Shown piece by piece: positions 10,756 through 21,492 of a DNA stretch of 64,000 nucleotides. Origin of the DNA: Rhynchopus sp. YZ270_cl-10 (lineage: Eukaryota; Euglenozoa; Diplonemea; Diplonemida; Diplonemidae). Under the pieces are notes generated by a model. That model was given only the letters and a program-made list of their open reading frames with translations. It ran no database searches and was not told the DNA's origin. Where the stretch lies: the NCBI GenBank assembly GCA_964035575.1, contig OZ037932.1:372001-436000 (forward strand), read 5' to 3'. The translations under genes were made by a program, and so were the position numbers. How positions within the stretch are numbered: the stretch's first letter is position 1; the number at the start of each line of letters is the position of its first letter.

Positions 10756-10795
10756 TTTTTTTGGAGAAAATCTGGAGGGGAGGGGTGACTCTTAA
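10756..10795 (-). promoter_or_regulatory. Candidate trans-splice acceptor for the FGE-fold gene
   Basis: On the minus strand a C/T tract (cacccctcccctccag) ends in AG at 10773-10772, 16 nt before the ATG. The short leader and lack of an upstream ATG fit spliced-leader addition. It could also be an ordinary pyrimidine-rich leader. Confidence 0.4.
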
Positions 10796-11390
10796 GTATT
10801 TGAAAAACTTAAGCTACCGTTTTCAAGTATTTTGAAAGGGAAAATGCTACTTGATTGGAGTGAAGTGTGCAGCATGGCAAAAATCAGAGGGTGGGGTTGG
10901 GCAATACTTCCTTTTATTTGTTTGAAAATCTAGGGGAAAGGGGAACGGTGGAGGGCGGGGGGTTTGTTAATGTGGATATGTCTTTGAAATTCTGGGTTGG
11001 CTACCTGTGAGGTGACTGTGTCTGTTTCCTCCCATTTTATTTTAATGTGCTGGCAATAAAGCGCTGTGCGAGAGGCTTTTTTGCATACACATGAACACGT
11101 TGTCGCCCACCTCCTCTCTCACAGTAACGTACCAGTGTTGAGACCAATTTCAAAGAAACCTGGGGGAAGAAAAAAGAAAAAAGCCTGCAATATGAATCTA
11201 AGTATGTTGTAGACAAAGTATAAAAGTGATTATCGCGTGATCGAAGCGCCAGTTATTACAAAGTCTTCACAGGGTCAGGGTCGAATATTACAGCAATAAA
11301 AAAGCCCGGCCAAGTTGTTACAAAGTCTTTACGTTGTACTCTCTGCTACCTTCGACCACGCCAGATTAAGATGAAATTGGGGCAACTCCA

Positions 11391-11460
11391 AAAACATCCA
11401 CGTTTCTAACCTATTTGCGATGACACCCATTGGGTATTATTAGAAACGTGGGTGTTATAG
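11391..11460. mobile_element. Miniature inverted-repeat element, copy 1
   Basis: Arms aacatccacgtttctaa and ttagaaacgtgggtgtt flank about 36 bp. The right part (gggtatta.tagaaacgtgggtgttat) is shared with 34515-34575, so the two are one family. No coding capacity. Confidence 0.55.
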
Positions 11461-11526
11461 TAAATGCTACAGATGATAGCATGCTGGAGGTATCCACCAA
11501 ATTATAAAAGAGAAAAAGAGAGAGAA

Positions 11527-11567
11527 ACTTGAAAGATGAATGTGCCTGTCGTGTGCACACATCTTTT
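11527..11567 (+). repeat. Family-B hairpin, typical copy
   Basis: Reads gaaagatgaatgtgcc, loop tgtcgt, then gtgcacacatctt: the arms pair aagatg/catctt and gtgc/gcac. Other clear copies on the same strand: 6702-6752, 11791-11830, 18816-18853, 19008-19045, 33781-33811, 48213-48253, 48641-48682, 58470-58507. Confidence 0.7.
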
Positions 11568-12516
11568 GGACGATTAAAAAAAAAAATGTGAAGGAAACGA
11601 GAGCTCTCTCGTTGTACTCATACAGAGACCTGAGAATCTAAAAAAAAGGGGGAAAATAAAAAAACAGAAAATTTGAAAGGTGAATGAACCTCCCGGATTC
11701 AAACATAGCTTTACAAAAAAAAAAAAAAAAATCTAGAGAATTTGTGATACATGAGAACTATTATTTCCACGGGGGGAAGAGAACAATGAAACCTTGAAAA
11801 GATGTCTGTGCCTCTCGTGCACACACATAATAAAAATATCCCTGAAAGACTTGACATACAACGCCCTCTCGCTATGGTGCATCTTGGTACGTGACCAGAA
11901 CACCGGGGGTGGACCCGTAGCCATGTATTTCCCCACATCTAAAAAAGGTGAAATTAAAAAAAAAAATTCAAACGTCTCCACATCTCCACGGACGCAGACA
12001 CACCCGCCCCCCCACCCAGATCGTCATCTAATAAGAGACACCATTTCTTCACTTTAACCCAACCCCACTTCTTCCCCTGCGATTTGCTATCATTTGTTTT
12101 TGGAGATAATTGACTCCAAAATACAGTCAAACTACAAGGTTTTCAACTGAGGGAAGTGCCGGTATAAAGCTCAAGGAGAGCGGAAACGCACATAGTAACA
12201 GTAATATACTATACCCCCTCACATCACACATATCTAAAGACCATGCCAAGAGACAAACGATCTATTACTTTTTAGAAAACTGAAGAAAAAAGTTGGTTTG
12301 AAATACAAAACCCTCTCGTGAACAGGGTACCTTTTGGTACAGTGCCCGGGTTGTACCGTACTTAGTTCACCTATTTAAAAAAATGGTAGTTCTTGATAGC
12401 AGGCACTCTCCAGTACGATGCAAGCCATCCAGATTAAAAAAAAAAACAGCGGTATTATTCTAAGGGAACACAACAACACACCTCGCTCCCACCGTGTTTT
12501 CAAAAAAAAATTCTCT

Positions 12517-13149
12517 TTATTCGGAAAGACTCCTTCTCCTACGCTTGGGGGTGAGGTGAAAGGGTGATTTTGCGAGGGGTGAGTTCGCAGCACAAAGGGC
12601 AGCCTCAAAGACACGCTTTTGCCCATGCCGGACTGGGGTGGCCATATTCACCTCTACCTCCCCCTCCACCCCCACCACACTCCCCTCCGAGGCGCGACCA
12701 CCACTTTTTGAAGAGTCTGCGCCACTTCCGATTTCGATGTGCGCCACCTCCTCATCCTCCTCCTCCTCCTCCACGTCCCCTACTCCACCACTCTCCACCA
12801 ATAGATCCAAACTCGCGGTATCCCCACACGACAAAGGAGAGTCATCTGGCCTCGGATACACCCCCATCATGGTAGAATCAACCCTTGCAGGGGTAGAGGG
12901 TATGACATCTTGGGAGGACTGCTCAGACCGTGAGGAGGGTGCAGACTTGGCAGACCCCTGCGGGGAAGGGGTGTGGGCCTCATCATTGAAGATGTCGAAG
13001 CTGTGGGTGTGCCCAGTAAGGAAGCCCTGCGAGGCATTGCGGGAGTAGTGGGTGCCATTAGTGTCGGTAAGGCAGGAGGGCTGTCTTTTCTTAAAGAAAT
13101 GCCTCATAGCGGGGTTGACGTTAGGGGGAAGATTCGCAAGACGTGGCAT
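12517..13149 (-). CDS. Hypothetical low-complexity protein, probably nuclear
   Basis: A single exon of 210 aa, not recognised. The N-terminal 30 residues are basic (FFKKRQPS). The middle is Ser/Pro-rich with SP/TP sites (HTPSPQGS, STPARVDS) that suit proline-directed kinases. Residues about 125-135 are an acid run (VEEEEEDEEV). The C-terminus is basic (LTPKRRRRSLSE) and looks like a nuclear localisation signal. There are no membrane segments or known domain. GC-rich composition and the clean ATG support a real gene; the pyrimidine-rich stretch 5' of it (ctctttgcattctctgttataaag) could hold the trans-splice acceptor. Could be a phospho-regulated nuclear or cell-cycle factor, but that is only a reading of its composition. 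Confidence 0.7.
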   Translation of the reverse strand: MPRLANLPPNVNPAMRHFFKKRQPSCLTDTNGTHYSRNASQGFLTGHTHSFDIFNDEAHTPSPQGSAKSAPSSRSEQSSQDVIPSTPARVDSTMMGVYPRPDDSPLSCGDTASLDLLVESGGVGDVEEEEEDEEVAHIEIGSGADSSKSGGRASEGSVVGVEGEVEVNMATPVRHGQKRVFEAALCAANSPLAKSPFHLTPKRRRRSLSE

Positions 13150-13240
13150 CTTTATAACAGAGAATGCAAAGAGAAAAGAAAAAGACCTGTTGTGGGGAGG
13201 TGAGAGGGGAGGAGAAAAAGGAGATGGTGAATGAAAAGAA

Positions 13241-13284
13241 AAGTTTATAAGATGATCCTAAGCCTCTCTGTGCTTAGTCACCTT
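13241..13284 (+). repeat. Family-A hairpin, typical copy
   Basis: Reads aagtttataagatga(t)cctaagc, loop ctctctgt, then gcttagtcacctt. The inner stem ctaagc/gcttag is perfect and the outer aagatga/tcacctt is imperfect. Other copies on the same strand: 15271-15314, 15841-15880, 18244-18285, 23907-23942, 26764-26806, 32721-32763, 35679-35719, 44919-44950, 47970-48009, 48506-48544, 50151-50186, 50774-50809, 50956-50992, 61924-61977, 62324-62368. Confidence 0.75.
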
Positions 13285-14199
13285 ATCATATTCGTTATCG
13301 CACAGCATCAGCTGCTGAAAACTGGAAGGAGAATAAAAAAAAGTGCGTGGTGAAGGGGGGATATTTTTTTTGAGCTTTTTTTTGAGCGGGAGAGAGGGAG
13401 AAAAAGGGGGGAAAACATCAACCCGAGGTATTCTATATTTCCCTTCATCTGTGCGTAAGACACAAGAGGAAGGTGAAAAAAAATATCTCAGAGGGAAAAA
13501 AAATGACAGAAATGAGAGAGAGCTTGTGGTGGGTCAATGCCATGTTGCAGTAATTTTTTTTTTTTGCCTTTTTTGTCCTGAATGGGGAGGATCCTTACTA
13601 ATGACCGTTTATCAGTTTGTGCGTTAACACAGAACTGACTTTTGCCTTGTTTTTTTGTGTGTGCGTTTACAGCTGTGCATAAAGTAAGGATGCACATCCA
13701 AACAAGAAATCCGTTGTCCGTCTGTACCGTCTGCACCCACTCATTCTCTACCCCCCATTCATTTCGGTCCAAGCAAATTTTTAATGCACCTATGACATGA
13801 CATACCAAACAGAAACAAAACCATTTTTTTTTATTGCAAAAACTCGAGCCTTTCAGCGAGGACAACCTTTGTCGTTCAAAACAAAGGTGGGACAACAATA
13901 GAGAAAAAAAGGAGGTGGGAAAAGGGGAAAAACATAGAAGAACACAACAAAACACAAAAGCAAGACAAAAAAAAAAAATGTAAATGCAGGGCAACAAGAG
14001 AGACAAAGAAAAAGAAAAAATTAGCAAATTTTTTTCCTCCTCCTATTTTTAAAGTACTAAACCGTGGTGGGTTTGATATAAAAAAAAGACAGCCAATTTT
14101 GGGTTTCAAGGTGAATATGGTGAATATGGTGACAAACCAAGCAAAGAAAGGGTTGATAAATCGTCCCATATACATCTTAGCCTATTATGCTCCAGTCGC

Positions 14200-14334
14200 T
14201 CAAAAACGACGTCGCAAATCAGTCACCACCACAACACACCATTTATCTTTGTTGTAAACTTTTGCCTGCCACAGCGCCTCGAAGATTCCATTCACCTCCT
14301 CCCTCCCGAATTCCAACGCCTTTTTTTTCTCCAT
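14200..14334 (-). CDS. Doubtful 44-aa ORF or terminal exon
   Basis: The ATG at 14334 opens 44 codons (MEKKKALEFGREEVNGIFEA...TDLRRRF) with amphipathic, protein-like composition. It lies just after a strong pyrimidine tract ending in ccag (AG at 14347-14346). The segment EVNGIFEALWQAKVYNKDKW loosely recalls the first helices of Tctex1-type dynein light chains, but nothing downstream completes that fold, so this is weak. Alternatives: a trans-spliced micro-ORF, or a 3' terminal exon of the vasohibin gene, whose last codons overlap a gaggta donor-like site (in that frame the tail would be short and basic). Confidence 0.3.
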   Translation of the reverse strand: MEKKKALEFGREEVNGIFEALWQAKVYNKDKWCVVVVTDLRRRF

Positions 14335-16374
14335 CCATTTTTTGACTGGAAAGCCAGAGCAGGAATAGAAGAAAAAAAAGAATCGCTGTTTCAGCACTGA
14401 AAGGGAGGCGCGTAGACGAAAGCAGTGGATAGTGGGGCTGCCATGTGTCGGAACACTATTGTCCTAGGGTGCAAGGGGGGAGACTGGGGAAACTAACTGA
14501 ATGAAAGAGAAAACGTGATATATGAATATGCCTTCAAATTTTCACAAAATAAACCCCATCTAGCTGCGAATGGGAATGTAAAGGAAGAAAACACAGGAAA
14601 AAGGTGGTATCTTTGTTTTTTCTCTGTTTGTCGCTCCGCAAAAAAAAAAAAAAAATGTTTTGTGGTTTCAATGAAGTATGACAGTTGGTGAATAAAAAAA
14701 GGAGTAAATCCAGCCTACTCCTGTCATCACCCCTAATATTGTCAACCGAGCTATGCTTTTTTCTTCCCCCCCTTTTTCTTTCTTGCTGACACCCCACACA
14801 AGCTTACATTTTTGTTTTTGGAAAACTTGGTTGTATTAGTGTGGCCACCGTAGAGTGTGTAACACTGTACTTTTTTTCTTTTGAAAAATCACACCATGCG
14901 TGTTCTCTCGCTATCACTCCTGTACCCTGCGTTCTCAAGTCCCATGGTGCTGTTAAGAGAAGAGACTTTAATAATTTTCAATTTGTAGGGGATTACCCAA
15001 ATAATGTATAACGTGTTCTTTTTTGCATCGGCATAAATCACCATGTGGCAGAAAAGGACAGGTTCTGTACAAAAAAAGAAAAAGACAAAGAAAAATATCA
15101 TGCCGTCCAGGGATGGCATCCGTACAAAGAGTGTTTGATTTTATACAGTGGTTTTGTTTTGCTTTTTTGTGTGTATTTTTTTTTTCTCACACACGAGAAA
15201 AGGATACACTGAGGCTGGTTAGTGCCTTTCACCAATTCAGTTGTTCTACGAAAAAAAAAAAAAAACGGAAAAGGTTTATCCAGATGAACCTAAGCTCTCG
15301 TGCTTAGTCATTTGAAGGGAGAAAAAAAAGAGCTGGTGGGGGTAAGAGGTCAGCGCGATATGCAAATCGATCAGGGTTGGTTGAAACAACCCTCGCGTTC
15401 TATTCATTTAATTCTCTGTTTTCATGATTCTTTTGGGGGGGAAAAAACTCGGTTTTTACATTTTTTTTTTTTTGCTTTGTGATATCGACAATCACCCTGT
15501 CCGATGGGTTCTGTAACAAAGTCGCCCGAAAAGGCGAATGAATTTCAAAGGAAATATGTTTTCCCACAACCTTCCCTATAGGGGGTCACCCAAGGTGAAG
15601 TAAGGACTGCGGGATGGACTTCTTGTTGAAGAAAAATATAAAAGAAAAAATTGAGAATTGTTGAATGTACAAAAAAAAAAATGAAATTATCTTGAGTCAA
15701 CAAGGCTTGTGAATGGTATTCACATTTCATGTAAAGTGGGATGGAATGGAGGGGAAAAGACACATATTACAAGACTTCCTTGCCTCCTTCTCTCTTGAGA
15801 AGGGATGGACCATGTGGACTAGCAAAAAGAAAAAAAAATGTTTAAAGATGACTCTAAGCCTCTCGTGCTCAGCCACCCTCAAAGAAAACATTCAAAAAAA
15901 AAAATATTGTTTGACGCGATCGGAACCCAAATTTCCCGTACTTCTACTACCTGAGGGAATTCCGGGGATTCCTACACACATCCCGAATTCCTCGTCCTTT
16001 TCCCGTCTGGTTCCGACCACACCAATTGTCGCTTACTCTTCGGGATAGATAAACAGTCATACCCTCAAGAAGAAAATATAGAAACCAATGTAAAAAGAAC
16101 CTAAGTCTCACAGTTTGGTGGGTCCATAAAAATGCAGCCTTCATGCTCAGAAGGGTTATATTTCTTTTGTTTCTTTGATTTTTTTTGTTGTGTAAAAAAA
16201 AAAAAACAAAATCATCCCCACCCACCCAAAAAACCTCAGCAAAGAGGGGGTAAAACGGTGGGTGTGTTGGTGGCAAAAAGGGCAAAAAAAAAAATCCGGG
16301 CAAACGAAAAGAACAAGAACAAGATAAAACAAAAATTCCTCCCCCCCTTTTTTTTTCCTTTTCTTTTCCCCCCT

Positions 16375-17774
16375 TCATGCTCCTACCTCCATTCCCTTTG
16401 GAAGCGCCTGCCTTGAGGTGATTCCTTCCATTGCAGGACGGAGCATTGGGGAAAGGATCCGGCTATTCATCGACGGACGTGCCGCTGCAGTCAACGCTTC
16501 TTGAAATTGGTGAAGACGTTGCTCCGCGAGATTCCACCTTGTTAGCCGGATTTCCACCTTTCTCCAGAGAGGAAAGTACGTCTCGGGTGGACTGACATGA
16601 GAAATCGCCTCCCCAAGCCTTACTGAAAGCAGCACATGGCGGTCGTCTTTGTAGTGCTGCGCATATTCCCACATCAAATCGGACAAAGAGGAATACACCA
16701 AAGGTTTGCTATGCAGGCCTTGGTGGCGGCTTATCCCCATCGCCCCAAATTGGCCTTTCTTATACAACCCGATCACCAAATGGTTGATAACTTCATAGGT
16801 TTTCTCGGGTTTTTCTTCTTCTGTGTCTGTAAGAGGTGATGTTGGGTCACAAGAGGATTTTCTCCGGGATAGCATTCCTTTGACGGGAGATCCTACCATT
16901 GAAGTGTTCCCTGAGAAGCTGTCTGGGAAGGGGCCGTACCCAGGTTTGAACTTCTTGGAGTGAAAGGAGATCGGGAAGCGGACGACGTCCATGCCTTGGG
17001 TGAGGTGGAGGCCGAGGAAGGCGGCTTCCACGCATTGGATGGGACGTTCGGGGCGGCTGAGGATTTCACCTGCGGTTTCAAAGAGCTCGGCCAAGGGGCG
17101 GTCCTTCGTGACATTATACGTCGGCCCGTTGATGTTGTACGTATACTCTGCAATGGTGGCCTGTACACCACGCAGCTCTTCATCGCTGGGTGGCGGCCGA
17201 GACGGGGGTGGCTTTGCTGTAGAGCACTGTAAAAAAGGGGGGGAGGGTGGGGGGTTGAGTGTAGGGGGGAAAGAATGGAGAATGGTGACAATATAAGATA
17301 ATATACCATCCCTAAACTAACATTTTCCTCCTTTTTTTTGTTGAACGCAAAAATACCCCCAAATTTACATACTCTAATCTTCCTTGGCGAGCTCCTTTTT
17401 GGCAGCTCTGATGACGCTCTTCTGGGTACTGCGTCTTTGCGTGCAGACCTGCCTCGTGCTTTGTCCTCTGCTGGGGGTGCTTCTGTGCTGCCGGCACGTC
17501 CACGCTGGGTAGGGGGCTTGTAGCTGGGGAGGGTTGCAACCGCTGAGGTAGCAGAGGGGCTTCCAGTACTGCCGCTGCGTTCTTTGGCAGTGCCTTGTGT
17601 TGTGCGCCCAGTGTTGTTGCTGCTACCGCTCCCATTGCTTCCATTGCTGCCGCTGCTGCCCCTTCTGCGTGATGCGTTGGCAGGACGTATGACATTCCCC
17701 TCCTCCTTCGGCGGGCTCATCGTGAACCCTCGTACAGGACTCACGCTGCTCTCCACCGGCGCCACCGTACGCAT
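16375..17774 (-). CDS. VASH: Vasohibin-family tubulinyl-tyrosine carboxypeptidase
   Basis: Exons 17774-17373 and 17226-16375 join in phase 0 over a 146-nt intron (GTATGT...ACAG) to 417 aa. Residues 1-145 are Ser/Gly/Arg-rich and disordered. The catalytic domain starts near 165 and carries IQCVEAAFLGLHLT, NHLVIGLY and FGAMGISRH, i.e. Cys199, His283 and Ser300. These match the Cys-His-Ser triad of human VASH1 (C169, H204, S221); the His-to-Ser spacing of 17 is identical. Between Cys and His there are 84 residues against 35 in VASH1, because of a Ser/Pro/charged insert (about 226-276). Vasohibins remove the C-terminal tyrosine of alpha-tubulin and act on axonemal or subpellicular microtubules in trypanosomatids. 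No SVBP partner is seen nearby. The first ATG was chosen; upstream in-frame sequence begins without ATG. Confidence 0.9.
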
Positions 17775-19239
17775 CGCACCGAGCTTCACTTTAAATCTCA
17801 CCCACACCAAACCCCGAGGGGCAGTGGAAGAAAAAAGAGAGAAAAAAAAGAGGGGAAAAAATGTGTAGAAAAGGGTATATAATAACCTGAGGGTGGAGGG
17901 GGTGGAAGGGTGGAAGGGTGAAAGGGTGATTTGATGGTGGAGAAAGAGAAAGGTGGAGGGATGGAAAAGTACTTTTTTTTTTTGAGCAAAAATTGGGTAC
18001 GGTAATGTGGGAAAAATGAGTGAGTGTGGAAAGAAAACGAATTTTTTTCACAACTTTTTCAAAAGAACATTCACACACCTCTCCCCCCTCCCCATTTTTT
18101 TTCACAACCCAAAAAAAAGAAAAGAGATTTTTTGGCATTTGAGAGGACCCTGTATTGGGATTTTTTTCAGTTGCCCCTTTTTTTGTGTTCGTTCTTGGTC
18201 CTTTTTTTCGATGAATGAGAGAAATAAAAAAAAGAACAAAATTTTCTAAGATGAACCTAAGCCTCACTGCGAGTAGTCATCCTTGCCACAACGCACATTA
18301 CATTCTACTTCTTGTAGGGGTTGTGACAGAATTATGGGTACACTAATACATCCTTTGTTATAATTTTGGGTTTTTTCGACTTGACACTTTTCACCCAGTA
18401 TATCAAAAGAGAAAATTACCTTTTTTCAGAAGTACACACTCCTTGAGAGCTTCAGTCAAGGAGGCAGTGTTAGCCCAGAGCAAAAATGCGAGCAAAAAAA
18501 AAAAATACAAGGGGTTGAGCTAACTCTTTGTCACTGCGCTGAACTAGATTTGGGGGAAGGTTCGGAGGGGGGGAGAAGGGAATGTTATGGGAGGTTATTG
18601 CATAAGAGTGCCGAGCAGACGATAGAAGGTCGTAAGAGAAAAAAAGAAAACAAAACAAAGTTGACTTGAAATACAAAGCCCTCTCGTGAACAGTGTACCT
18701 TTGGTACAATGACCGGTTGTACCGAGGGGTGGACCCTAACCATGCAATCCTGCACCCAATAAAATGAAGCTTGAAATACAAAGCCCTCTCCACAGTGTAC
18801 CAGAAAAGAAAGCGTGTAAGGATGAATACGCCTCTTGTGGACACGTATCCTTACCAGAATAAAGAGAAATCTTTGTAGGACGATACCAAATCCTTAGTCC
18901 CTTTAGAAGACATTCACTATAAAATTATTTTGTGAATAATACAGGGCAAATTGGGGCTCCCCCCCCAAAAAACACGCCCACGAAAGAAAACATAAAAAGA
19001 GAAAAGAAAATTTGAAGAATAAATATGCCTCTCGTGTACATTATCAGACGAAAGTACATAAAAAAAAAAGATATTTCTTTTTTTTTTTTTGCAAAGATGA
19101 TCTGAAGCCTCACATCACCTTACAATTTTTTTTTGCAAAAACCCGGAAAAAAAACCCCAAAACCCCCAAAAACCCCCCAACCCACATTTGTTACAAAAAA
19201 AAGCCCCTAAATGGCAACCCTTTAGGACTTTTTTCACCT
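17775..19239. other. Spacer with A, B and C hairpins
   Basis: Family A at 18244-18285; family C at 18660-18753 (one of the most complete copies) and a truncated one at 18770-18802 directly behind it; family B at 18816-18853 and 19008-19045. There are long A and T runs and no gene. Confidence 0.5.
18660..18753 (+). repeat. Family-C hairpin repeat, best copy
   Basis: About 90 bp: ttgacttgaaatacaaagcc, then ctctcgtgaacagtgtacc, a ggtacaa...ttgtacc hairpin, and gggtggaccctaaccatgca. Other copies, all plus strand: 80-158, 11862-11928, 12296-12360, 29779-29856, 41267-41310 (short), 43839-43935, 48774-48851, 50050-50122, 51607-51650 (short); a decayed one lies at about 2030-2115 in an intron. Confidence 0.75.
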
Positions 19240-21492
19240 TTACCAATCATACGAAGGCACCTCAGGCACAATCATATATGGTATCACAACATTCCAATGG
19301 AAAAGGAGCGCAATGACAAAAAGGGCGAGCACGTTGGCGAGGAGGGTCCAGAGGAAGCCGTTTTTGTTACCACTTACGCTACTGGGCAATGAGATCAGCG
19401 CCCCACCACCACCTCCACCACCAGCCCCAGCAGAAATGTCACTACCCGCCTTCGAGACAAACGACTCCACGAGAACATCTGTTGCAGGGCGTGCCAGCGC
19501 GACGCTTTCCTTCGGTGCAACGAAGACTACCCCTTCCTCTGCGATTTTCTTCACATTCGCGTCAATAAAACCCATCGCCGAAGGCAGCACAAACCCTATC
19601 ATATTCTTGAGCATAATCTTCTGCACATCCACCTCTCTCTTCTTCGGGTCTGTTATGTGCTGTTGGTTTTTATCTAAAATATGCAGTCGTACTGCGTCCC
19701 CTACCTCAAACCCTCCTTTTGCCACAAAACAAAGCAGAAAGGGAACTCTAGAGAAAACGCGCAGGGTTCTTGCCGCAATTCGATTGGGTTGGCTTTGGTA
19801 TTGTGTCATATTGTATGCTAATATGGTGGAGTCGATAAGGGGGTGCCGATGTATGCAAGAAGGCGACACTGCATGGGAGGCAGCAGAATGTCCATTTGCT
19901 ATGTGAACAGAGGAGATCGTGGAGTGCTGTCTGATGACGCAGGGGATTGCGTGTTCGCTCCGCCACACCTCCTCCTCAACCCCTTTCGCAAAAACACCAA
20001 TATGATCACCTATATCCTCAACCCTCACTATATTAAGTACATATCTAAGAAGTGGTGTCAGCTTTTCGGAGGCCTCCTGCACCGGATTGTACTTCGCTGA
20101 AGCAAGAACCGGGGGGGCGGTGTTTAAAATATGCACTGTCACCGTGGAACAATCTGTTTGGATAATCCCTTGCAATGCTGAGGGCTTCATCAAGGCAAAG
20201 AAAAAGGTGTAGTTAGGAAGAACAGAAAAGCTGCTGATAACGGCCCCCTGTTGTGCCCCGGGGATGGTAAGGTAGTACAGCTGGTTGGGAATGGTCTTGA
20301 GCAGGTCTTTGCAATGTACGTGGGTTTGCATCCTTGAGGTGTTGTTCCGTTGCGCCACCGCACTCCCTCCATCCAACGGCGTTAACGACGAAAGCACGCC
20401 GAATGTCCTCACATCTTCACACCCCACCTCTTTCGCTCCTCCTCGCGTTAGTACCACAACCCCTTCCAATGTATTATGAATTCCGGACTCAAAACGACCC
20501 CGTTTTTCGCCCAATGGAGAAAATGTGGGGTTATTTAAAAAGGCGCGTTCAATTTCAGCGTAAGAGGAGAACAGCATAAACGCCGTCGCAAGCCCATCCG
20601 CTCTCATACAGGATTCGGTAGCAACGGTGACGGAAGAGATTGAGAACATTGTGATGGTTTGAGGTGTTTTGGACACCGGGTGAATCGCGTTTTTGTTGAA
20701 AAGACCGTCGGATGAAACCTTGGTATAATCGCCTGAAGTGGCGAGGGCTGTGTTGGATACTGTCACCTTCCCTATGTGACCTTGTTTGCATGCAGCGGTA
20801 CTGCCTTCCTCAGACTTTTTTTGCATAGCATGGAACGACCCCGGGCGTGTCACGCAGATGTCCCATACACCGGTGCACCGTACATCCCCACCCCATTCGA
20901 CGTATACTTCGTTAAATCCCAGTTGTGTTAATGTTTCCACCACGCTATCCACCCACCACCCCTTCGCCACCCCGCAAAGATCGATTTCGACATCTCTGGT
21001 TCGTCGGATTCGTGCGTTTTGGGGGTCAACTTCTATGTATTGCCAGCCAATCAATTTCCTTCGCGCATCGTTGTCAGAAAGAGGCTCCTCTTGGGGAAGA
21101 TTGTTAGGTGAGTAATAGCCGAGCTGGCGGGCTATGAGATGGACGGTTGGGTCGAAAAGCTTGTTGGTGTGGGTGTGGAGCCAGCTGACCTCTTGCGCAA
21201 CGGTTAACAAAGCGTCGGAGGCGGGAAGCCAGTCGGAGATGGGATGGCGGTTGAGCTGACTGACAAGAGAGGAGCTGTTCCAGACGTTCAGGTCGTCGTC
21301 GACCATCTTAAAAAGGTGTGCTATCGCCTCGTTGATAGGCGCCCGGTCCACCTCCGACCCGTCCACCACAACGCGATACGGCATCCCGCTGTCGCTCCCC
21401 GTAAACACCAAAGAGCTCTCATGTGTTCTGCTCCTCTCTGAGTGGTCAGCCTCGATGTGGCTCAAGACCTCTGTTGCCCCGGTGGTTTCCAT
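19240..21492 (-). CDS. ApbE flavin transferase fused to flavin-reductase-like domain, C-terminal membrane anchor
   Basis: A single exon of 750 aa. Residues about 40-320 form an ApbE (FAD:protein FMN transferase) domain: FDPTVHLIARQLG, DLCGVAKGWWVDSVVE (171-186), VEWGGDVR, NAIHPVSK (268-275) and the metal-site-type segment ESCMRADGLATAF (293-305). Residues about 385-620 look like a flavin reductase/FMN-binding split barrel (QLYYLTIPGAQQGAVISSFS, FFALMKPSALQ, CSTVTVHIL, later GDAVRLHILDK). A Gly run (690-696) leads to one hydrophobic helix (about 712-732) and a short tail, i.e. a tail anchor. ApbE enzymes attach FMN to Thr/Ser of target flavoproteins; in Euglenozoa ApbE domains occur fused to reductases. 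The fusion suggests flavinylation or electron transfer at a membrane, possibly mitochondrial. The start ATG follows a long C/T tract (acceptor candidate ttttcag); a frame extending further 5' is a T-rich tract, not protein. Confidence 0.85.
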   Translation of the reverse strand: METTGATEVLSHIEADHSERSRTHESSLVFTGSDSGMPYRVVVDGSEVDRAPINEAIAHLFKMVDDDLNVWNSSSLVSQLNRHPISDWLPASDALLTVAQEVSWLHTHTNKLFDPTVHLIARQLGYYSPNNLPQEEPLSDNDARRKLIGWQYIEVDPQNARIRRTRDVEIDLCGVAKGWWVDSVVETLTQLGFNEVYVEWGGDVRCTGVWDICVTRPGSFHAMQKKSEEGSTAACKQGHIGKVTVSNTALATSGDYTKVSSDGLFNKNAIHPVSKTPQTITMFSISSVTVATESCMRADGLATAFMLFSSYAEIERAFLNNPTFSPLGEKRGRFESGIHNTLEGVVVLTRGGAKEVGCEDVRTFGVLSSLTPLDGGSAVAQRNNTSRMQTHVHCKDLLKTIPNQLYYLTIPGAQQGAVISSFSVLPNYTFFFALMKPSALQGIIQTDCSTVTVHILNTAPPVLASAKYNPVQEASEKLTPLLRYVLNIVRVEDIGDHIGVFAKGVEEEVWRSEHAIPCVIRQHSTISSVHIANGHSAASHAVSPSCIHRHPLIDSTILAYNMTQYQSQPNRIAARTLRVFSRVPFLLCFVAKGGFEVGDAVRLHILDKNQQHITDPKKREVDVQKIMLKNMIGFVLPSAMGFIDANVKKIAEEGVVFVAPKESVALARPATDVLVESFVSKAGSDISAGAGGGGGGGALISLPSSVSGNKNGFLWTLLANVLALFVIALLFHWNVVIPYMIVPEVPSYDW

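Larger units (their letters stand above)
10756..12516. other. Spacer rich in family B and C hairpins
   Basis: No gene. Family B hairpins at 11527-11567, 11671-11712 (poor) and 11791-11830; family C at 11862-11928 and 12296-12360; family E at 12384-12432; a separate inverted-repeat element at 11391-11460. Many carry an A-rich left flank. Confidence 0.5.
13150..16374. other. Long spacer; hairpins of families A and H, one doubtful short ORF
   Basis: Family A hairpins at 13241-13284, 15271-15314 and 15841-15880; family H at 13285-13317 directly abutting the first. A possible B remnant lies near 14517. Apart from the short ORF at 14200-14334 no coding exon is seen; other open stretches are translations of T-rich tracts. 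Confidence 0.5.

Noticed and set aside
13488-14175. Overlapping minus-strand frames of 99-179 codons rich in Phe and Leu
   Set aside because: Translations of T-rich tracts with no domain or GC-biased codon use.
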